DNA of 36,962 nucleotides from a virus: positions 2,123 through 39,084 of the IMG/VR virus record IMGVR_UViG_3300030060_004303; one strand, written 5' to 3'. The notes beneath the pieces are model-generated. The model had not been told where the DNA came from. It did no database searches and saw only the letters and a program-made list of their open reading frames with translations. Of the stretch, positions 1 through 6,246 are shown piece after piece (the first letter of the stretch is position 1; every line of letters begins with the position of its first letter). The translations under genes and the position numbers were made by a program.

Positions 1-1002
1 GATGTTCCAAAGCCTAGCGGGCAATTTGAACCCTTTTGACTTAAGTAGTTTTTCAACATATTGACGTCGTTTACCTTTTTTACATTTCGCCCAAATGTGA
101 ATTGTTGTTATCGCAACGAAAAGAGCTTCGGGGTTTAGTATCTGGATCCGTTCAGATTTAAGACCGGTTTTTTTTAGGCAATTTTTTAACGAACGTTTGG
201 CCTCTAATGATACGTCAAGATCTTTAATTTTGACCAAGTCACTACCAAAAGTAGAGCCGCGTTGATGTTGTCGTGTCGAGTCTTCAAGCATAACCAAATC
301 ATACATAAGTTCACTAAATGCAAACTCACGTTGCGTATTAAAAACCATAATATCTTGAGTCGACTCTGTCGGCGTCTTTTGTTTAAAGTACGACACCCAC
401 TTCTCATCACTCCATTCGGGCCGGTTCGGGTCTAACTCGAGACCGAAGTTAACTTTGACGTCAAGCGATCTCATCTCGCCTAAATGACCGTCGGTCAATT
501 TCTCTGTAAATGACTCATTATTTAAATTAGTCAGCAAATCGACCATATTATAAACGCGATAAGTGACGCCGTCGCAGTCACCGAAAAGCACAAGCACACA
601 CTTATATGATGCAAGAAACGCATGCATATCGCTTTTCAATTTAAGAAGTTCGCGAACGTCATTAAACTCATGAACACCGACGATAAAAGCGTATTTTGAA
701 CCGCTGCGACTTGCAAACTCTAAACCGGCTTGAAGTTGCTTAAAATGGTTTTTATAAAGAAAATCAGACCGAGTTAGACAAGGATACCCGCGCGTCCATT
801 TCCGACTTTTAAGTTCAACGGATACACGACAAGGCGTCGACATATCGGCAAACGATGAACGCCGATCGGTGATTTTGCGGGTGTCTTCATCAAACGAGCT
901 TGCGACTAGTTTAATGAAAAGATCTTCGAAGAGGTCGCCCGCGTGTCGGTGCATCTCGTCGACTTCGTTATCTTGTTTTTTCATATTCATGTTCATATTC
1001 AA
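1..1002 (-). CDS. PD-(D/E)XK nuclease-like protein, copy 1 (3' end cut off by window edge)
   Basis: The frame is open from a TTG at 1002 (or the in-frame ATG at 996) to the window edge, giving 334 residues without a stop; the C-terminus is missing. A GAGAG ribosome-binding site lies 6 nt before the TTG and 12 nt before the ATG, so the TTG start is plausible. It is a homolog of the complete protein at 35309-36703, with about 60% identity over the first 200 residues and less afterwards. Conserved in both: a Glu in the first helix (..G.(L/I)FE), then Asp in ADMSTPCR, then ELKSRKW, which gives a D-x9-ExK arrangement like PD-(D/E)XK nucleases, and a following helix with two Gln. The nuclease call is inference from this motif. 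It lies 17 bp downstream of ssb, so a role in DNA recombination or repair is plausible. Whether it is an allele or a paralog of the other copy cannot be settled here. Confidence 0.7.
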   Translation of the reverse strand, partial: MNMNMNMKKQDNEVDEMHRHAGDLFEDLFIKLVASSFDEDTRKITDRRSSFADMSTPCRVSVELKSRKWTRGYPCLTRSDFLYKNHFKQLQAGLEFASRSGSKYAFIVGVHEFNDVRELLKLKSDMHAFLASYKCVLVLFGDCDGVTYRVYNMVDLLTNLNNESFTEKLTDGHLGEMRSLDVKVNFGLELDPNRPEWSDEKWVSYFKQKTPTESTQDIMVFNTQREFAFSELMYDLVMLEDSTRQHQRGSTFGSDLVKIKDLDVSLEAKRSLKNCLKKTGLKSERIQILNPEALFVAITTIHIWAKCKKGKRRQYVEKLLKSKGFKLPARLWNI

Positions 1003-1261
1003 TCAATACTCTCTTTTGTTTAACGACGCGTGAATCCTTCGCCCCAGGGTGTCGGCTGATGATCAGCGTTAACGGTTCGAACATTTTCGCGAGGCAATAG
1101 GTAATCATTAGGACGTTCGACGCCTTGGTCACGTTTAGACCATGAGCGCCACTTGTTGACCCGGACTTCCCAGACTCGGCGTTTCTCTTTGTCGAGCTCG
1201 AAGGATACGAGTTGACCTTCGACGCTAACAAGATCGCCCTTTTTCAGGGTTTGAGTTGCGC
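1..1261. repeat. terminal homology, left copy (ssb-nuclease locus)
   Basis: Homologous in the same orientation to about 35690-36962. Over the ssb part the offset is a constant 35701 bp. Identity is perfect for 1186-1261, about 89% for 1020-1185, and much lower (roughly 65-70% by eye) through the nuclease-like gene. Confidence 0.85.
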
Positions 1262-1442
1262 GCTCGGCTGATCGATTCCAGATCTTCAGCGTGTGCCACT
1301 CTTTTGATTTTTGCCACTCACCCGAACCGTCTTTGTACGACTCCGAAGTACATAACCTCAGATATGCATACGTCTCGCCCTTTTGAGTTGTTCTCAATTC
1401 GGGGTTATCGCCAAGATTGCCGAGCAACATAATCGCGTTCAT
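1020..1442 (-). CDS. ssb: single-stranded DNA-binding protein
   Basis: This 140-residue OB-fold protein should coat single-stranded DNA during replication and recombination. The N-terminus MNAIMLLGNLGDNPELR..KGE.YAYLRLCTSE is the usual SSB start, followed by EWHTLKIWNRSAERATQTLKKGDLVSVEGQLVS, the strand pair typical of the family. The frame extends upstream to a TTG at 1457, but ATG 1442 has GAGAGG seven bases before it and begins exactly at the family N-terminus. The C-terminus ends WGEGFTRR rather than the acidic DDDIPF-type tip of bacterial SSB, so the usual docking peptide for host proteins seems absent. It follows its own promoter and an upstream terminator, and precedes the nuclease-like gene. 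A partial second copy lies at 36721-36962. Confidence 0.93.
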   Translation of the reverse strand: MNAIMLLGNLGDNPELRTTQKGETYAYLRLCTSESYKDGSGEWQKSKEWHTLKIWNRSAERATQTLKKGDLVSVEGQLVSFELDKEKRRVWEVRVNKWRSWSKRDQGVERPNDYLLPRENVRTVNADHQPTPWGEGFTRR

Positions 1443-1486
1443 ATTTTGACCTCTCAATACTCGCCGGCTTTTCGTCCGGTCCGAAG

Positions 1487-1515
1487 ATCATAGAAGAGAT
1501 CATCGTCGAAAACAA
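1487..1515 (-). promoter_or_regulatory. sigma70-type promoter for ssb
   Basis: On the minus strand TTGTTT (1515-1510) and TATGAT (1492-1487) are separated by exactly 17 bases. The promoter sits just after the terminator at 1520-1544 and about 45 bases before the ssb start. This suggests that ssb and the genes after it are transcribed separately from the upstream early genes. Confidence 0.6.
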
Positions 1516-1519
1516 GCAT

Positions 1520-1544
1520 AAAAAAAGGCCGGACAATGCCGACC
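1520..1544 (-). terminator. Rho-independent terminator
   Basis: Read on the minus strand, GGUCGG pairs with CCGGCC (one G-U pair) around a CAUUGU loop and is followed directly by seven U. It would end transcripts coming from the small early genes above 1650, just before the ssb promoter. Confidence 0.72.
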
Positions 1545-1649
1545 TCTTTTAGGCAACCGCTCGTTTAAACATATAAAGAAGACTTGTGAACACCCGATAA
1601 TGCCTATGATCACTTAGTGATAACGCGGTTACGCCTTCGTTTTATCGCT
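1545..1649. other. intergenic stretch with a 13-bp palindrome
   Basis: No coding frame is supported here. It contains ATCACT-T-AGTGAT at 1609-1621, a perfect odd palindrome that could bind a dimeric regulator. No good promoter was seen next to it. Confidence 0.3.
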
Positions 1650-1907
1650 TTAAACGTCCGGTGTCAATACCCAAACGCCGAGCCGTTCAAGTCGCTTTTG
1701 AGCTTGAATATGCAAGTTGCTGTTTAGATTCCAGAGTATCCAAGTCGTGACCGTTTCGACTTCATCGTGTCGAGTGTTAGCAAGAATCGCGATATACATC
1801 ATGAGCGCTCGAAACGGGGTCGCCGGCCCGTCGCCGAATTCGCTTGTGTTGAGGTCGAAGCGCTTAGCGAGATCTTCGACTAGCATGTCATAATCAATCG
1901 TCATCAT
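1650..1907 (-). CDS. small hypothetical protein (85 aa)
   Basis: Not recognised. The 85-residue product is acidic at the N-terminus (MMTIDYDMLVEDLAKRFDL) and has a hydrophobic, helix-rich middle (ALMMYIAILAN, TWILWNLNSNL) without a clear membrane segment. Its start overlaps the stop of the upstream gene as ATGA, so it is probably translated by coupling. It is the last gene before the terminator at 1520-1544. Its place in the replication block suggests an early function, but nothing in the sequence says which. Confidence 0.6.
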   Translation of the reverse strand: MMTIDYDMLVEDLAKRFDLNTSEFGDGPATPFRALMMYIAILANTRHDEVETVTTWILWNLNSNLHIQAQKRLERLGVWVLTPDV

Positions 1908-2137
1908 CTCGACTCAAGCTTTCGATACGTGCTTTCGATCGCCTCGATAATCTCGTAACGCGAGTTAATGTTGCAAAAATGACGATAGAAAGCGTCATCT
2001 ACAAGTTCTCTTACGGCGTATTGATCGATTCGATAAGGTGCCGACCCCGCTTCGAATTGGTCTTGCAGTCGGTCAAGATGCCGGCGCAGCTGCCGAGCGT
2101 CGTATCGTTTAATCGTTGATGGTTTTAGTCGTTTCAT
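1904..2137 (-). CDS. small hypothetical protein (77 aa)
   Basis: Not recognised. The frame is open from 2194, but ATG 2137 is favoured because GAGAG lies 8 bases upstream (AGAGAGTAATGATTATG), the same leader found at the next upstream gene. The product, beginning MKRLKPSTIKRYDARQLRRHL, is basic at the N-terminus and predicted helical, with no cysteines of note, signal peptide or membrane segment. It overlaps the following gene by four bases. It is likely an early accessory protein, possibly nucleic-acid binding given the basic start; that is a guess. Confidence 0.55.
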   Translation of the reverse strand: MKRLKPSTIKRYDARQLRRHLDRLQDQFEAGSAPYRIDQYAVRELVDDAFYRHFCNINSRYEIIEAIESTYRKLESR

Positions 2138-2231
2138 AATCATTACTCTCTGCGACTTGGTCGCGGTTGATACCTCGCTTATGAGGTCGGGCAAAAGCCC
2201 CGCACGAATCCGTCTTTAGACGTGACGCCGC
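2138..2231. other. short leader region with small hairpins
   Basis: No gene here. On the minus strand there are several short hairpins: GTC-TAAA-GAC, a GGGC-TTTT-GCCC stem and CCTC-ATAAGC-GAGG. None has a following U-run, so they are not called terminators. Confidence 0.3.
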
Positions 2232-2540
2232 TCAACCAAGATCAACACTAAAGAACTGATAGCAGATGCCGTGCGACTCGCCAGTAATCGACGAATAGTA
2301 ACGACCTCGATGCACATAGATCGAATCAAGATAAGCTTGAATGAACGCTACAACGTCCTTAGACGTCTCAAAAGTTGAAAAGTGTTCTTTAATCTCTTTT
2401 GCTTCGAGGCCCGCACCATTCAATCGAAACGATGATTCAACGCTTGTCAACTTAAGCTTGCGAGACTTGAAAGCGTTGCGGATCGTTTTAAGCTGCTCAA
2501 AGGTTAACTCTTGAAATGTGGTGTAGATGTCGGTGGTCAT
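2232..2540 (-). CDS. small hypothetical protein (102 aa)
   Basis: Not recognised. It starts with M-T-T-D-I-Y-T-T and contains TFEQLKTIRNAFKSRKLKLTS, a charged helix, then a mixed C-terminal half rich in Tyr and Ser (YVHRGRYYSS). An in-frame ATG at 2546 exists, but ATG 2540 has GAGAG at 8 bases and is preferred. It is the first gene after the promoter/operator copy at 2601-2651, so it heads a small early operon of three genes (2540 to 1650) ending at the terminator before ssb. It is probably controlled together with the divergent early promoters through the shared motif. Confidence 0.6.
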   Translation of the reverse strand: MTTDIYTTFQELTFEQLKTIRNAFKSRKLKLTSVESSFRLNGAGLEAKEIKEHFSTFETSKDVVAFIQAYLDSIYVHRGRYYSSITGESHGICYQFFSVDLG

Positions 2541-2600
2541 AATCATTACTCTCTTCGGCTTGCCGGCCGGTGTTGCGTTTCGTCGTGTTGACTTCTACAC

Positions 2601-2651
2601 ACTATATCAACATCTGCACCCTGTCAAGCTAGTTGGTGAAATATTTACAAA
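2601..2651 (-). promoter_or_regulatory. early promoter with composite operator-like motif
   Basis: On the minus strand TTTGTAAATA (2651-2642) is followed by AGCTTGACA (2630-2622) and, 15 bases after TTGACA, by TATAGT (2606-2601). TTGACA/TATAGT resembles a -35/-10 pair with a short spacer. The two upstream blocks lie 20 bases apart start to start, exactly as in each arm of the inverted repeats at 4219-4292, so one regulator probably acts at both places. Confidence 0.55.
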
Positions 2652-2659
2652 TAAGTTTA

Positions 2660-3640
2660 TTAAAAGTCCCAAAAGCCCAAATCCCCGCTGCCGACCCGAC
2701 GGTCACGTCCTAACATCTGAACAGTCGATCGTTTAAACATGCCAGTCAATCGGCTCTTAACGGCCTCGTTATAATCACAAGCGCGATGCACGCCCGCTGG
2801 CGATAAGTTCGACGTAAACACGATTGCAAGCTCTCCCGACTTATAAAGACGCCAAATCTCCTCAATCATTTTAACCGTCGTATCAATCCACCAAGAGCTT
2901 TTATTGGCTGTTCCACCGATACCACCCAACTCGTCAATTAAAAGCAGATTAACCCCGTTTAACCAATTCTTAAGAGGGTCGCGGGCGTGTTTGTCATTAA
3001 ATGTTCTTCGTATGCTTTGCAACATGTCACTGTGTGCAATATATCGAGCGCGTCGGCGGCGTCGGCTATCTGAGTCATGATATCTGTCATGATACGCCGC
3101 TTCTCTTGCGAGACAATACAGCGCCGATGATTTGCCGTTGCCCGGTGAACCGAACAAAAATAAAGACGGTGGCTTGATGATCGCGGGGTCGCCTTGAATC
3201 CATCGTCGAAAATGGCTTAACGCTTCAAATTGTTCTGATGAGTCACATTCATACGCGCCGAAGTGCATGTCGATCGCGTCCGCGGGTAACCTGAGTTTAT
3301 TAAGCCGGTTAACAAATCGTCGAGGTTGCTCGCAATAACGACACATCATCGCGGTGTCGGCAAGATCGCCCGCAGGTCGGGAGTAAAACCAACCTCCTTT
3401 GCATCGACCGCAAGAAGGCACGTCACAAGCTGTTAAAGTGGGTTCACCCCGTTCTATCCAGTCGTTGCTTTCAAGATTGTCATGACTGAGGTTTGACCAG
3501 TCGCCGAAGTTCGGTTCAGGATTGCCAAGTTCTTCGGATCGATTCCGAGCTCGGGCTTTGATGTCGATTAGCATTTGATCGATTGACCGGGGTAGAGCGT
3601 CACCGAGTTTTACAAGATCATTCTTCAGGTTACTTTTCAT
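2660..3640 (-). CDS. DnaC-like AAA+ helicase loader
   Basis: This protein probably loads the host replicative helicase at the phage origin. The 326-residue product has a cysteine cluster near residues 72-103 (CDVPSCGRC...MCRYC), likely a zinc-binding module, then an ATPase core with Walker A GSPGNGKSS at about 164-172 and Walker B LLLIDELGG at about 232-240, followed by a sensor-I-like VFTSN. This resembles DnaC/IstB-type ATPases. ATG 3640 is used; a TTG at 3646 would overlap the stop of the initiator gene as TTGA, so either start is possible and translation is likely coupled. The initiator-then-loader order parallels lambda O and P. The zinc-finger-like N-terminus may contact the initiator or DNA. 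Confidence 0.85.
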   Translation of the reverse strand: MKSNLKNDLVKLGDALPRSIDQMLIDIKARARNRSEELGNPEPNFGDWSNLSHDNLESNDWIERGEPTLTACDVPSCGRCKGGWFYSRPAGDLADTAMMCRYCEQPRRFVNRLNKLRLPADAIDMHFGAYECDSSEQFEALSHFRRWIQGDPAIIKPPSLFLFGSPGNGKSSALYCLAREAAYHDRYHDSDSRRRRRARYIAHSDMLQSIRRTFNDKHARDPLKNWLNGVNLLLIDELGGIGGTANKSSWWIDTTVKMIEEIWRLYKSGELAIVFTSNLSPAGVHRACDYNEAVKSRLTGMFKRSTVQMLGRDRRVGSGDLGFWDF

Positions 3641-3642
3641 TT

Positions 3643-4209
3643 TCAATAATTTCTATAGCTTCGATTTTTGAGCTTTTGAGCCCGTCTTAGTTTTTGCTCT
3701 CTGATCTGTCGTGAGGTCGACGCGGGTGCATCAATTGTATTTATGAATTGTATATTATTGTTATCCTCTATTGTAAGTGTGCCGTGGTTTGATAGGGGGG
3801 GTGTATCGGGTTTTGATACAGGGGTGTATCGCGGATTGATACAGGGGTGTGTATCGGGTTTTGATACAGGGGTGTATCGCGGATTGATACAGGGGTGTGT
3901 ATCGGGTTTTGATACACCCTTGATTTGATCGACGTTCAATTCTACCAACGATCTCTTATAGATCGTCGCGCCTGATTTCGCGGTCGTCGTTTGATGTGTG
4001 ACCTTGATCAAGCCCGCTTCATTTAACTTTTTGAGCGCTGATCTAACCGAGCTCGGCGAGACGTTCATACGTGCGCTTATATCTCGAAAGCTGATCTCGC
4101 CCCGCCACGTTTCCCAATTTACGCGACTGATCACACCGAGCAAGACGAGCTTAACAGCTGGCGATAACTTCAGCGCATACGCCGCCAACCTGATTTCATG
4201 TTCTGTCAT
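3643..4209 (-). CDS. replication initiator with winged-helix domain and internal origin
   Basis: The 188-residue protein has an N-terminal winged helix-turn-helix (ISFRDISARMNVSPSSVRSALKKL at about 39-62, then NEAGLIKV), like the DNA-binding domain of phage replication initiators. Residues 98-136 form a tandem repeat of 16 residues built on SKPDTHPC and NPRYTPV. This repeat is imposed by five iteron-like palindromes in the DNA (3802-3916), followed downstream in the gene by an AT-rich tract (3731-3778). The order is the same as in lambda O: binding domain, iterons, AT-rich unwinding region. The C-terminus is basic (LRRAQKLKNRSYRNY). AAAGGGG lies 6-7 bases before ATG 4209. The helicase loader follows with overlap. 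The initiator role is inference from domain, origin structure and neighbour. Confidence 0.82.
   Translation of the reverse strand: MTEHEIRLAAYALKLSPAVKLVLLGVISRVNWETWRGEISFRDISARMNVSPSSVRSALKKLNEAGLIKVTHQTTTAKSGATIYKRSLVELNVDQIKGVSKPDTHPCINPRYTPVSKPDTHPCINPRYTPVSKPDTPPLSNHGTLTIEDNNNIQFINTIDAPASTSRQIREQKLRRAQKLKNRSYRNY
3731..3778. other. AT-rich tract, probable DNA unwinding element
   Basis: About 79% A+T over 48 bp inside the initiator gene, directly next to the iteron array. It would be the strand-opening region of the proposed origin. A TTATCCTCT at 3761-3769 resembles a DnaA box only weakly. Confidence 0.6.
3802..3916. repeat. iteron array, probable phage origin of replication
   Basis: Five 19-bp hyphenated palindromes TGTATC-N7-GATACA start at 3802, 3825, 3850, 3873 and 3898. 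Two spacer types alternate (GGGTTTT and GCGGATT), giving an A-B-A-B-A pattern with an exact 48-bp period, equal to 16 codons, so the coding frame is kept. The array lies inside the initiator gene and next to the AT-rich tract. Binding by the initiator is inferred. Confidence 0.82.
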
Positions 4210-4218
4210 TTCAACCCC

Positions 4219-4292
4219 TTTGTAAATATTTTCAAAACAAGCTTGACATGCATAAACTATACTGTCAAGCTTGAACGGCGTTTATTTACAAA
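4219..4292. promoter_or_regulatory. divergent early control region with two concentric inverted repeats
   Basis: Outer arms TTTGTAAATA (4219-4228) and TATTTACAAA (4283-4292) and inner arms AAGCTTGACA (4239-4248) and TGTCAAGCTT (4263-4272) are perfect 10-bp inverted repeats sharing one centre at 4255.5. Each inner arm contains TTGACA pointing inward; a TATACT lies at 4258-4263. The region separates the divergent initiator and HTH-regulator genes and is probably a shared promoter/operator. Confidence 0.7.
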
Positions 4293-4309
4293 CACACAAA
4301 AGGGCAGTC

Positions 4310-4735
4310 ATGAACGAAGCCAAGAAAAAAATCATCTCTTCACTATCGATCAGTAAAGTCGCTGATAATGCGGGCGTCTCTCGTCAATACCTGCATTCGG
4401 TTCTTGCGGGCAAATACAAAGCGTCGCAGCTGATCGCGATACAGTTGTCGGAAATCGTCAACTCTATGTGTATCGAGTATAATGTCGCCTCCGAGTCATT
4501 TACGCCTGGCGACTTTAATGCCGACTTGATACTCGGCGATTCAATCAAACCCGAAACCGAGTTTAATGTTCATTCGATCGCATTTAGCGAGGCGAGAACG
4601 TTGACCGTTGGCGAACTTACAAAGCGATTTTCGTTTAATAAAGAGCTATTAAACTTACTAATTAAAGTAAAGGCCGACGAGGTACCGTTCGCCAGTTATG
4701 GCGGATGCATCATTAAAAACGCGGGTACGTTCTAA
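4310..4735 (+). CDS. HTH transcriptional regulator
   Basis: The 141-residue protein has a helix-turn-helix near the N-terminus (SISKVADNAGVSRQYLHSVL, about residues 12-31, then AGKYKASQ), like Cro/CI-type DNA-binding domains. The C-terminal half (FNVHSIAFSEARTLTVGELTKRFSFNKELL) is not recognised and may serve dimerisation. The frame is open from a TTG at 4271, but ATG 4310 is chosen because AAAGGG lies about 8 bases upstream and the TTG falls inside the operator. It is divergent from the initiator gene across the concentric inverted repeats, so it is the obvious candidate to bind them and repress one or both early operons. Its stop overlaps the next start as TAATG. Confidence 0.8.
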   Translation: MNEAKKKIISSLSISKVADNAGVSRQYLHSVLAGKYKASQLIAIQLSEIVNSMCIEYNVASESFTPGDFNADLILGDSIKPETEFNVHSIAFSEARTLTVGELTKRFSFNKELLNLLIKVKADEVPFASYGGCIIKNAGTF

Positions 4736-4947
4736 TGTGTGTCACCGATGGACAAAATCAGACATGCTATGACCTAAAACCGATCAAACTTCGGTCATCT
4801 ATTACCGACTTAGAGGTCGCAGCGCTTCGCGGTGTTGACCTTGCCGAACGTATCAATGAACCTCTAAACCGCTTTGACCTTACACGCGCCGGAGTTCGCT
4901 TAACCGCGTTCATCGCTCGCCGGTTGTGCCGGTTGTGCCGACCATGA
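4735..4947 (+). CDS. small hypothetical protein (70 aa)
   Basis: Not recognised. It is coupled on both sides: its start overlaps the regulator stop (TAATG) and its stop overlaps the next start (ATGA). This tight packing is the main evidence that it is real. The middle (LRSSITDLEVAALRGVDLAE, FDLTRAGVRLTAFIARRL) looks helical, and the tail RRLCRLCRP has two Cys three residues apart. A function in early phage regulation or recombination is only suggested by location. Confidence 0.5.
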   Translation: MCVTDGQNQTCYDLKPIKLRSSITDLEVAALRGVDLAERINEPLNRFDLTRAGVRLTAFIARRLCRLCRP

Positions 4948-5036
4948 ACCCACTTGACAGACAACTAAAACGCGACCTCGTCGTGATCATCACGCTTTTA
5001 ATCATCATCATTGTATTGATGATCTTCAAACCCTGA
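4944..5036 (+). CDS. 30-residue membrane peptide
   Basis: An ATG at 4944 overlaps the stop of the previous gene (ATGA) and opens a 30-residue frame ending at TGA 5036. The first eleven residues are polar and basic (MNPLDRQLKRD); the rest is one strongly hydrophobic stretch of Val, Ile, Leu, Met and Phe ending in KP, long enough to cross a membrane once with the N-terminus inside. There is no clear Shine-Dalgarno, so expression would depend on coupling. Function unknown; small single-pass phage peptides can act in lysis control or exclusion, but nothing here decides. Confidence 0.5.
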   Translation: MNPLDRQLKRDLVVIITLLIIIIVLMIFKP

Positions 5037-5055
5037 GAATTGATAGGATACACAA

Positions 5056-6246
5056 ATGATTTTACCTCCAAACCAACGACCGGCGACGCCTTTTAGATTC
5101 CGACCGACGAATCAAGATGAGCTTTGGAATATGGCGATGATGCTTCAAAATGGAGACAACCGCCGAGCTCACGAAATGATTTTATGTTATGCCGAATTTG
5201 GACATCATTTTGACTATGATCTCGGTATACTCAAGTCACAATGTTTTGTCTTAAAGGGTACACCAGGCCTTAAGGCCGACGCGATCGCCGGCATTTGTCG
5301 AAAGTCGGGCCTCGTCGGTGTTATGCGGATTTCGTCTTGGTCGGATGATCATTGCACGTATCAAGTCAGTCGAATCGATGAACGTGTCGACGGCGTCGAC
5401 ATCATTCATGAGTTTACGTTTACGCGTCAAATGGCCGATGCCCAAGGGTTAACGAGAAATCGAAACTGGGATACAATGCCCCGCCAGATGCATCGCGTTC
5501 GCGCTTTGACGATGGCATTACGTGCACTATTCCCCGACGCTGTAAGCGGCCTATATTCAATCGACGAACTCGCCGATAATATGCCGATGGATGATTACGA
5601 GCGCGCTATGATCACCGCCGAGTCAATCGGCGAAGAGTTAAAGCTTGATTCGAAACCACCGGCACCGAGGCCCGCACCGACCCCAACACCGCAACCCGCA
5701 CCGCAACCCGCACCAACACCCGCACCAACACCCGCACCGACCCCAACACCGGCACCCGAAAAAAAAAGCGATGTTGAGGTTGTCGCAGTAACCGACCCGA
5801 CACCTTATAACGAGTTTAACAATATTGACGACCTCAAAGAAGCCTGTAAATTCAATGAGATCCCGTGGCTAGATGTCGTCGCTCTCGGTCAACGCATCAA
5901 CATCAATATAGAATCGCTTGGCGGTCAACAGTTGAAACTCTTCTACTACACTTGGTGCATGTCGAAGACGCTTCGAGAGGGCGCATTATTAACCGGTTGG
6001 AATCGAAACCTAAGCGAAGCGCGAAACGTGTTTAAATCGCTAAAAGCTGAGTTTCCGAGTATCGCGAATATTGAGAATCGGCATATCGGCGCGAACCTCG
6101 GGAACCCTTCATTTTGGGAATCGGCAAAAGTCGGCGCATCGCTCGCCGGTGACGCGCTTAAAACGGCTCAAGATGATTTAGATAAACTCGCAAAGGCCAA
6201 AGGTCACGACCCGATGTTAGCTTCGAGACTGGCCGCGTTGCGGTAA
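5056..6246 (+). CDS. RecT-like single-strand annealing protein with Pro-rich linker
   Basis: The N-terminal half (about residues 1-190) resembles phage RecT-type annealing proteins: LKADAIAGICRKSG, a core strand with FTFTRQMADAQGL, and NWDTMPRQMHRVRALTMALRALFPDAVSGLYSIDEL, the latter very like the RecT-like 'R..ALRALFPDAV.GLYT.EE' block. Residues about 200-235 are a low-complexity linker of Pro-Ala/Pro-Thr repeats. The C-terminal 160 residues (from NNIDDLKEACKFNEIPW) form a separate unrecognised domain ending in a helix. At 396 residues it is longer than typical RecT because of this extension. AGGAT precedes the start by 7-8 bases. It is last in the regulator operon and overlaps the convergent gene at 6217 by 30 bp. 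No exonuclease gene adjoins it. Confidence 0.65.
   Translation: MILPPNQRPATPFRFRPTNQDELWNMAMMLQNGDNRRAHEMILCYAEFGHHFDYDLGILKSQCFVLKGTPGLKADAIAGICRKSGLVGVMRISSWSDDHCTYQVSRIDERVDGVDIIHEFTFTRQMADAQGLTRNRNWDTMPRQMHRVRALTMALRALFPDAVSGLYSIDELADNMPMDDYERAMITAESIGEELKLDSKPPAPRPAPTPTPQPAPQPAPTPAPTPAPTPTPAPEKKSDVEVVAVTDPTPYNEFNNIDDLKEACKFNEIPWLDVVALGQRININIESLGGQQLKLFYYTWCMSKTLREGALLTGWNRNLSEARNVFKSLKAEFPSIANIENRHIGANLGNPSFWESAKVGASLAGDALKTAQDDLDKLAKAKGHDPMLASRLAALR

Noticed and set aside
204-410. Short minus-strand ORF at the left edge
   Set aside because: It is out of frame within the partial nuclease-like gene, which is open across the whole region.
2138-2194. N-terminal extension of the gene starting at 2137
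   Set aside because: A GAGAG site with 8-base spacing sits before ATG 2137, while the longer start has none.
3802-3916. Regular repeats resembling a small CRISPR array
   Set aside because: Units are themselves palindromic, spacers are only two alternating sequences, and the array is in frame inside the initiator gene.
4969-4998. Terminator in the regulator operon from the CGTGAT-C-ATCACG palindrome before CTTTTA
   Set aside because: The loop would be one base, and it lies inside the small membrane-peptide gene.
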